Part shown: positions 57,091 through 64,000 of the stretch, piece by piece | How positions within the stretch are numbered: the first letter of the stretch is position 1 | Layout: each line of letters starts with the position of its first letter | DNA from: Bullera alba | Lineage: Eukaryota > Basidiomycota > Tremellomycetes > Tremellales > Bulleraceae | Assembly: GCA_001600095.1 (NCBI GenBank) | Contig: BCIX01000003.1 | Location: 434,001-498,000 of the forward strand | Reading direction: 5' to 3' | Length of the DNA: 64,000 nucleotides | Made by a program: the position numbers and the translations under genes | Notes under the pieces: generated by a model | Databases searched by the model: none | The model's input: only the letters and a program-made list of their open reading frames with translations | What the model was told of the DNA's origin: nothing

Positions 57091-59751
57091 ATGTCCAGGT
57101 ATGTTGACGATCGAACGAGTGGTCAGCTCTTGATCCCTTATCGCTGACGCTTCTTCACCAGACGTAGGGAAGCTGCTGAACTCGCTCGAGTTCTCGCTCT
57201 ATCCACCCAAGAAGCGGTGACCATCTCGAACCTCTCTCCTCACCAGCTCAGCTCGTCGAAGAGCGGAACTCAAGATTCGAAGGAGATGGAACTTCGAGCA
57301 GTCGACCCAGCCTATATGGCCCATCATTACGGTCAGGACGGGCCTGGGTACTTTCCTTTGTCGATAGACGGGATGCCACCTCAAGTGAGGACATTGGATG
57401 CGGAGGTTGGCGGATTTCAACCCGACTTGTTGAACCCCATGGGATCGGGCGAGTCAGACCCTATCTCCAATGGTCCGCTGAGCCATCGTAAGTCTATCGA
57501 CTGGTCTACGAGCTCTGTCTTTCATCTCTCAGCTGACAATATCGCAGCGCTTACGGTCAGTGGTATACAGTCCTTCACACCAAGTCGATCGTCAGACCTA
57601 CACTCCGCACCGGCCAGTGCCCCAATGCCCCCGGCAGCCCAGCTGCAGTCCTCGATGGCCGCACCATCAGATATCAGGGCAACGTTCTCCTCACCGATTG
57701 GACAAATACCATCGTCACGGCCGTCCGAGTCTCGCGCTGATACCGATGGCCGCAAAGATACCAGCAGCATCAGCGGCCCTCTGTTCTCGCCAACGCAAAC
57801 CTCCAAGGACAACCGGACTCCGCCTCTCCCACGGCCTAGAGAGCCAATAGTGTATGGACGACGCAACCTAACAGATACGGCTTCAGCAGTAACTGGACCC
57901 TCGAGGGCTGCTCTCGGCACTCCTGCCACAAACTCGCGCTCGCCTTACCAAACACCTCAACCCGCCCATTCGTCAATACCTCGCCGGACTAGTTTAGGCC
58001 CGAAGGGCCCATTTGCTGTATCAGATGATGATGAGACGGAGGATGAAGTTGAAGATCGAAGCAGTCGGTTCAAGACCCCAGCGCCTCCAATTCCAGGTCC
58101 AGTTCCCGTCGCGGGCTCCAGTCGATCTAGAGTCGAGGTTGTCATACCTATCCGAGAAGCGCCAAAATCACAATCGATCCCACCAGTGCAAACGCCCCGG
58201 AGACATGACTCGCCCGACCCCCTCGACGGCAACTTGACTCGTTCACGACCACCCGTCAATCCTCCATCATCGAGCAATCGCCGTCTCTCCAGCAGCGTAT
58301 CTGCCAGGAGTATGAGCGTGTCCGTACCACCCGAAACTCAGAAAACGGATGAAGGATCTATTCCCTTTCCCTCCCGAGCATCACGCCGCGTTCAGGACAA
58401 GAAGCAGAAAGAGGAGGAGGAAAAGGAGAAGCGGCGAGAGGCCAGGCGGATTCGTAAAGAGAAAGAAGCAAGGGAGAAAGCTGAAGTCGAGGCCAAAGAG
58501 CGGGCGAGAGCTAGCAGTACTGTGGACCAGCCACCTGTTGAGGTGACACCGTCGAGTCGGAAGCGAGCTAGAAGTATAGTCGAGGCCGAGCCGATTAGCA
58601 CGGTGGAGACTCCAGCAACGAAGAGGAGCGCTGGCGAGCGGAGGAGCAAGCGGACATCGGGACCCGACTCGGACGACATCATGGTTGTGGACCCGAAATC
58701 AACCCCTGTAAAGTCTACGCCCAAAGCTGCGACACCTGTCATCGACTCGAAGGAGTCAGAAGATACTGCTGCAGAACTTGAACTGCCTAAGACGACGACT
58801 GCGCCGGAAGGGGTGGCGGAGGATGAGGTTGGGGAGGAGGTGCAAGAGGAGGTTCAGGAGGAGGTACAAGAGGAGGTACAAGAGGAACCGGTGGTGGTGC
58901 CGAAACCGAAAGCTCCGAAGGCTGGGAAGGCTGGGAAGGGAAAGAAGGCCGTTGCGAAGGGGAAGAAGAAGACTCGAGTCGAGAGCTCACCTGCGCCTCC
59001 AGCGGCCGTGGAGCAGGCCGTGGAAGATGACAAGGAGCAGCCAGAGCAGGAGAAGGTGGATGACGCAGTAGTCGCAGTAGCGGGAGAAGAGGAGGAGGTT
59101 CCGCCTGTCGTGCCGGAGCCAGAGGAATCGCCCAAGGTGAGTTCCGGCTCTCGACCAAGTGAATTCCTGCTGATCAACTTGACCAGGCTGTCTCCCCACC
59201 CACTAAGGCCACTAGGTCCGGGATTACCAGCACCCCGAGAGCAGGACCTAGCGTCCGTGTACCCCTTCAGCAGGCGACGCCGAATGTTATCTCGTCAGCG
59301 TCAGGGTCGAGCTCCACGCCATACCGCGCTTCGCCGGGACCTACGGGTCCTAATGGGTCGCATGTCAAGCCAGGGGGTATCCAGTGGAAGACGAGTGAGT
59401 TCAGACTTTAGAACCCAGCTTCCGGATACTTTGAAGCGGTACAAGCTGACCTCTTCTTCAGCTCGTAATGACCTCACGACTGTCTTGTCCAAGTTTGGCG
59501 GCGCGCGACAAAGTGGAATGTCGCGGAAATTCAAGATAGCCCCACTGCACTCTAAGATTGGCACCCCGGCCAAGTCTCTACCCCCGGTCCCGCTCAAGCC
59601 CATCCGGAAGAAAAAGGGCGAAGAGAGCGATGAAGACGACGATGAGGAGGAGGAAGAGGAAGTTAGCGATGGCGAAGGGGGGACGGTCATGGTGAAGAAG
59701 GAAAAGGCGAAAAAGGTCAAGGGGATGGAATGGTACATGGTCGAGGACTAG
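57091..59751 (+). CDS. Highly charged nuclear-type protein with a RAD51AP1-like C-terminal motif
   Basis: About 830 residues. ATGTCCAG at 57091 splices over a 63-nt intron to give MSRRREAAELARVLALSTQE. The next part is mildly ordered (AVDPAYMAHHYGQDGPGYFP). A long disordered region follows, rich in Ser/Pro and then Lys/Glu, with a coiled-coil-like basic stretch (near 58400-58510). A tandem acidic repeat EEVQ x4 (58836-58888) and many nuclear-localisation-like clusters are present. After introns near 59136-59189 and 59396-59460 the C-terminus reads GGIQWKTTRNDLTTVLSKF, then SGMSRKFKIAPLHSKIG, then PLKPIRKKK and an Asp/Glu tract, ending EWYMVED. The SGMSRKFKIAPLH segment resembles the Rad51-binding end of RAD51AP1. 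The function is otherwise unknown. Confidence 0.75.
58836..58888 (+). repeat. In-frame GAGGAGGTxCAA repeat, about four copies
   Basis: A 12-bp unit encoding EEVQ is repeated about four times with silent changes, lengthening an acidic stretch of the host protein. Confidence 0.85.
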
Positions 59752-60121
59752 CCAGCGAGTAGGTTGAAGGTTGAGCGTGAGCACGTGAGGCGGTGATATC
59801 ACTTGAAAAGTTGTTACAGTAGACATGTAACACCAGTTGTTGTGCCCCCTTGAGAGCGGTCTTGGTTGGTTTCGGCGAGGGAGCAGGGATGGGATCCTTT
59901 GACAGGTGAGTTTGTCGCAGATGCCTGAGGTGAAACTGCAGTTATTGGTATCCTTTCTTCGGGCACCCCTTACAGATATACTCTCGCGATACTCTACGAG
60001 AGCGTAGTGGGGGTACAGATCATACCTACTCGTTCTACACACTCTGATATACTTACCTTACCATACCTCCCCTCGCTTCACAAAACACATCACTCCATCT
60101 GAGTCCATTCTCGAAACAAAA
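59752..60121. other. Intergenic region, 370 bp
   Basis: 3' flank of the charged protein and promoter of the next gene. A short CTCTACGAGAGCGTAG inverted element lies near 59991-60006. Confidence 0.45.
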
Positions 60122-61539
60122 ATGGCAGCAGTCGAGCTCCATTTACCACCTTTCGTTCCGGAGGGGGGGAGGACGTCTTCGAAATCGATCAACGCGCACT
60201 AGGTGGTCTCACTCCGAATTCGATGGGATCAAATGATCCTGTGGATTGGGCGTCTAGAGCTCAATATAAGATCGACTTGGAGCACATGGCAGCAACGGGC
60301 AGGAAGTTGACGCCGCCAATCGAAGCACCGACTACAGACGCCGATCCAGACCCGGCGGGACTCTCAGCAGAGCCGGAAGAAGACCCCAACAATAAGATTG
60401 ACTTCTACGCGATGCTCGATCTGGGTGATACGTTTGAGGACCCCTTCGCGATGGGTCCAGAAGGATCGTCCGAGCAGCTTTTCCCCATGAATCTACTCGC
60501 CGATATCGGAGACAATGAAATGCCTGTGTATCCCGTCATTCCCGATGATATGGACGTTGACGACTTATATTCCTTCTTCGCCGCTTCGCCGGCCAGAAAC
60601 ATGGGCGATGGAGAAGGCTCGAGCAACATCTCCGCCACGGGACAAGATACAGAGATGAAAGACGACGACACAGACCCAGAAGGCAAGCTTGTCAGGGAGA
60701 TGATACACCGTGTCCGCGATCGATCAGTTCAGCCAGAAGTGGCGGAGCAGGAGGACTCGGGTGAGAGGCCCGTCAACGTGCCCCTCGTTGAAGTGTCTAG
60801 TCTTGATCAGAACTCCCACGAACCAGAGACCACAGCTGGCGAGGCGAATTTGGCTCGAGATGAGCTGCGGAATATCCACAATGGCCTCCGTTTCAACATG
60901 TTCGCAAACGACGACGACGACGACGACTCGGATCTCAGCCCGCCTCCGGACTCGCCCGACTTTGCGATGTTGGATATTGAGGAAACACATGTGACAGAAG
61001 AGCCTGCTACTGCCACTGTGGATTGGAGGATCAAATTCGCTGCCGATCTTCTGTCAGGACCGATAACGAGACAAAGATTAAGACCAAGTGACCGTGAAGT
61101 GGCTACTGGGTCGGACTCGTCTGAGATGGACAACGCCGAGAGGAGGAAGGCGGCTGATACCAGTGGTATCACCGCCGCTGCAACATCAGCTCCACCTGCT
61201 GACGGCGGGAGCGATATTGCGGAGACCAACCGGGACATGGTGCCCGACTGTTCTACTTGCTCCGAATACTTCAGAAAGAAGAGCCCTCGGAAGATTCGGG
61301 GCGAAAGCGTGAGTTGCTGTCAAAAGTCTGCCGAGTACGTCGGCCTTGTAAGCAGACTACTCAATGGCACACAAGAAGTCCCTCTTTCGGAAGACAGATA
61401 CGCCTGCGGAACCGAAGGAGCGCCGTGCGCCACGTGCTCTTCTCGCAAAATCAGATGTTGGATCTCAAAGCAATCCGTGGACACATTCAAGTCGGATCTC
61501 GAATCAGAGCAGCCGAACACACAAAGTAGTCTTTCATAA
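60122..61539 (+). CDS. Acidic protein with a C-terminal Cys cluster; apparent frameshift near the start
   Basis: An open frame without introns runs from 60223 (MGSNDPVDWASRAQYK) to 61539, 438 residues. The frame stays open upstream to about 60150 without an ATG. An ATG in good context lies at 60122 (AAAATGGC, MAAVELHLPPFVPEGG) in another frame, and the two meet at a run of seven G (60163-60169). One more G would join them, so either the assembly lost a base or the gene is broken at its start. The body is Asp/Glu/Ser rich. The C-terminus has CSTC, CC, then C-x5-C-x2-C-x6-C (ACGTEGAPCATCSSRKIRCW), whose last part fits half of a Zn2Cys6 cluster. The function is unknown; a regulator is possible. 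Confidence 0.65.
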
Positions 61540-62126
61540 GGCCGACATACACTTGCCATGCAAACCAACCTACCTATCGTTCCTCCTCGAAGCTGATACT
61601 ATGACTTAATCTGCAATGGGTGTTATACGTACCATCCCTAGCATACCGTGCACCGAATCGCGAGGTCCAGGACTCCAGTTCAGCTACTAGATTTGCCACT
61701 GACGGCTGAGCAGACTCCACGATCCTCAAGGCCTCAAGTACCGATCACAGCCTGACGAGTTAGCCGGCAGTTACATACCTGTGTAACCAATAGATAAGAC
61801 CGTGTTTAGACCATTGGTGAACGTCAGAAGTCGGCATGGCAAGTTACGAGCTGGGCGCGAAGCCATATAGGCCAGTGGCGAGATGAATCGAGCATCGATC
61901 TGGACAATATTGCGATTTCGCCGAGATTGCTCCGGATCAACCTCCGCCAAAAACACGAATCAACGAATCTCGAGTCTCGAGCGCTAGTGACCGCTACCGT
62001 GCTTCGTACTCCGTATGTAGTCCGTAGAGCATTGGACCAGTTACCAGTCGACCAGTCAGTCGACCAGTAGCGCGTACCCGCACCCACATCCAGCACTATC
62101 TGGCAGCTCTGAGCATCAACACAATC
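61540..62126. other. Intergenic region, 587 bp
   Basis: This lies between two plus-strand genes. It holds an exact 12-bp tandem duplication and several CGAGTCTCGA/CTCGAGCG-like palindromes near 61970. Minus-strand frames here are short and not protein-like. Confidence 0.5.
62045..62068. repeat. Exact 12-bp tandem duplication
   Basis: CAGTCGACCAGT occurs twice without mismatch, about 60 bp upstream of the SR-like gene. Confidence 0.9.
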
Positions 62127-63542
62127 ATGTCCGAAGGTCACGAGTCATCCAAGAGGAGGGACGAGGCTCGCCCCTCTTCATCCTACCGCGACGAGCGGGG
62201 TTCGCGCCGGGATACGGATCGACACCGAGACCGTGACAGCCGGCGAAGGAGGTGAGATAGGATTCCAATTTTTGTGGCCAGCGCTGACGGTGGCAGCCGC
62301 TCCCGGTCGCCTTATCGCCGCAATGAAGATGATCACAAACTACCTCGCGACCGATCAAGCAGGGCGGAACGCGATGACCGTGGCTCGGAGCGGACTCGCA
62401 GGGATGACCGACATCGCGATCGCAGCCGTAGCCGCAGCCGAGACCGGAATGGAGAGCGTGACAGAATTAGAGATAGGGATAGGGAGAGGCGTAAACGCAG
62501 AGACTCCAGGTCTAGCGATACGTCCAGCTCGAGCGAGTCCAGCGATTCCGAGGACGAGAGGAGGCGGCGTAAACGCAAAGAGCGGAGAAAGGAGGAGAAG
62601 GAGGTGGGCCCAGACCAACGTTACTAGTCTGTGGTCGTTTCACTGATCGTAGTGTCACAGGAACGGAGGCGGCGCAAGGAACGCAAAAAGGCCAAGAAGG
62701 ACAAGGTGAGTCGAGATGCCGATGGAATGCCGGAGCCGGTGTGAGATCTGATATTCGAACAGAAGAAGGGATCAGGCACTGCAGCTGTCACCATGCAGTG
62801 GGGCAAGTACGGGATCCTGACTGAATCCGAGTGAGCTATCCTACCTAGGATTTTATACAGTTTTGAGCTGATACCTTGGTCCTGCAGTATCGTGAAGAAA
62901 GACTCGGTGAGCGGGTCCGTATCAGCACCCGCATGTTGTGTGACTGATCCGATCCGTTGCAGGAATTCCGCGCATGGCTAGTCGAGGAACGGATGATCAA
63001 TCCGGAGACCATCTCGAAAGATCGCACGCGGAAGGAGTTTGGCATATTCATGGAGGATTACAATACGGGTGAGCGCAGTTCTGGCACGGGCACAGGTAGG
63101 TGCTGATGGTCATAAAGCTACGCTACCTCACGAGAAGGTGAATGATATCCTATTCACTGTCATCGAGCGAAAACACAACGGACTGACCTTTACAGTATTA
63201 CGACATGGCCAAATACGATGTGAGGATGAACATGATCCGGTCTGGCCGAATGCTTCCGGACGACGCGGAGCAATATGATGCTATGGCCGATATAAAAGCA
63301 CACAAGTCTCATGTCAAGGTAGGTCCCAGCACTCCAAAACAATTTCAGCTCCGCGAGCTGACTTCTGCTGGCAGTCCCAGACGGTCCAGAAAGAAACGTC
63401 GTTCTCTCGACGCGAGATTGAAGAACTGAGACGAGTTGAGTCGGAGAGGGTAGAAGTTATCAAGCGGAGACAGATGGGCTTGGATGTGCCCTCCAGCCTG
63501 GGAGTGCGGACTGAGGAGATTGACATTCCCGATTTTAGCTGA
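62127..63542 (+). CDS. SR-like protein with conserved WGKYGI block
   Basis: About 330 residues in about eight exons. MSEGHESSKRRDEARPSS at 62127 leads into an Arg/Ser/Asp-repeat region of about 120 residues (RSRSRSRDRNGERDR...RRKRRDSRSS). A Lys/Arg/Glu-rich helix with KERKKAKKDK follows. The conserved part is TMQWGKYGILTES, IVKKDSEFRAWLVEERMI, RKEFGIFMEDYNTATLPHEK, YYDMAKYDVRMNMI and AEQYDAMADIKAHKSHVK. It ends VRTEEIDIPDFS, TGA 63540-63542. Similar W-G-K-Y-G-I ... F-x-x-F-M-E-D-x-N-T-A-T blocks occur in uncharacterised plant and animal proteins; this is from memory. RS repeats suggest a role in splicing or mRNA, by inference. Confidence 0.8.
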
Positions 63543-63905
63543 CCGATCGAGAGATTTCATCATAAAGCTATTTTGTTCTTTTGTTCTTTTGTTCTTTTGT
63601 TCTCGTGTTCTCGGCAGAGCGGGAGGCTGCCAAAGACGCCATGTCATCACATGGTAAGCCCGGCGGCGATGTAAGGGCCATGAGGCCATAAAGCATAACT
63701 CGGCCCACAATCGCGTGCCCAAAAGTGGAACGCTGGAACGCCCAAGGTCCGCTGCGCTGTCTTCTCGGACCTGACTGATTGCCTGAACCCTGAGCGTCAT
63801 CATCGAACGTAAGTTTTCGGCTCTCAGTTACGAACGCATATGAATGAACTCGCTCGCGACGGAACGAGGGAAGCGCACCAAGACAGTACTGTATCATTTT
63901 CCAAC
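63543..63905. other. Intergenic region, 363 bp, with an octamer microsatellite
   Basis: 3' flank of the SR-like gene and promoter of the next gene. It begins with TTTTGTTC repeats. Minus-strand frames through it are artefacts of the repeat. Confidence 0.5.
63571..63602. repeat. (TTTTGTTC)4 microsatellite
   Basis: Four exact copies of an 8-bp unit, decaying to TCGTGTTC to the right. It may also act in 3'-end formation of the upstream gene, being U-rich. Confidence 0.9.
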
Positions 63906-64000
63906 ATGGCTGATGTAAGCAGATCTACATATGCTTTAAGCCTCGTTATCGCTCGGCCGGTGTCGCGGGGAACGATTGTACTGTAACTGTCTCAACGAGC
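63906..64000 (+). CDS. Probable first exon of a further gene, cut by the window
   Basis: ATGGCTGAT followed directly by GTAAGC, a normal donor, in good start context (CCAACATGGC). The eIF4A and ABC-transporter genes in this window also begin with tiny first exons. The remaining 83 bp would be intron. The product cannot be told. Confidence 0.35.

Noticed and set aside
63568..63897. Minus-strand frame over the TTTTGTTC repeat
   Set aside because: Its tail is only the repeat translated as Lys/Glu/Gln/Asn/Thr units, and the rest shows no features.
1..64000. CRISPR arrays, prophage, viral or toxin genes, secondary-metabolite cluster
   Set aside because: No regularly spaced repeats, no viral or toxin-type proteins and no synthase genes were seen; the window is ordinary fungal nuclear DNA.

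Overview
The window is nuclear DNA of a basidiomycete fungus, most likely a Tremellomycete (Cryptococcus/Kwoniella/Trichosporon relatives). The reasons are the many short GT-AG introns (about 45-70 nt, branch sites close to CTGAC or CTAAC), densely packed genes on both strands, and a macrophage-activating-glycoprotein-like GPI protein of the kind found in basidiomycetes. All exon joins were read by eye from frame continuity and splice signals. Gene ends anchored by a stop codon are firmer than some starts.

Layout, left to right. 1-9.7 kb: the 5' part of an MFS sugar transporter (-), an FUSC/ArAE-type membrane transporter (-), a leucine-rich-repeat protein (+) and TFIID subunit TAF7 (-). 10-25.3 kb: an unrecognised low-complexity protein (+), the Rag GTPase Gtr1 (-), a DUF2461 protein (+), a GH128 glucanase-like protein (-), an unrecognised single-exon gene (-), an Mpv17/Sym1 membrane protein (-), a class-I-like glutamine synthetase (-), uracil-DNA glycosylase (+) and the splicing factor Ecm2/Slt11 (RBM22) (-). 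25.3-26.1 kb is an odd AT-rich island with two perfect inverted repeats. 26-43.5 kb: a single-pass membrane protein (+), RNA polymerase subunit Rpb5 (-), a full-length ABCC transporter (+), a very large Caf120/Skg3 PH-domain protein (-) and the GPI-anchored glycoprotein (-).

45-64 kb: ribosomal protein L35 (-) head-to-head with RAD23 (+), a multi-pass membrane protein with a long cytoplasmic tail (+), RNA polymerase I factor Rrn11 (-), eIF4A (+), the cytochrome-oxidase assembly factor Pet100 (-), a highly charged nuclear-type protein with a RAD51AP1-like C-terminal motif (+), an acidic Cys-cluster protein with an apparent frameshift near its start (+), an SR-like protein (+) and probably the first exon of another gene at the right edge.

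The genes are mostly housekeeping and alternate in divergent and convergent pairs. I see no biosynthetic cluster, defence island or CRISPR. Themes do recur: transcription (TAF7, Rpb5, Rrn11, Caf120), DNA repair (Ung1, Rad23, perhaps the RAD51AP1-like protein) and translation (L35, eIF4A). The most unusual signals are the hairpin island at 25.4-25.7 kb, the RAD51AP1-like motif, the G-run frameshift at 60.16 kb, and four exact two-copy tandem duplications of 10-12 bp in non-coding DNA.
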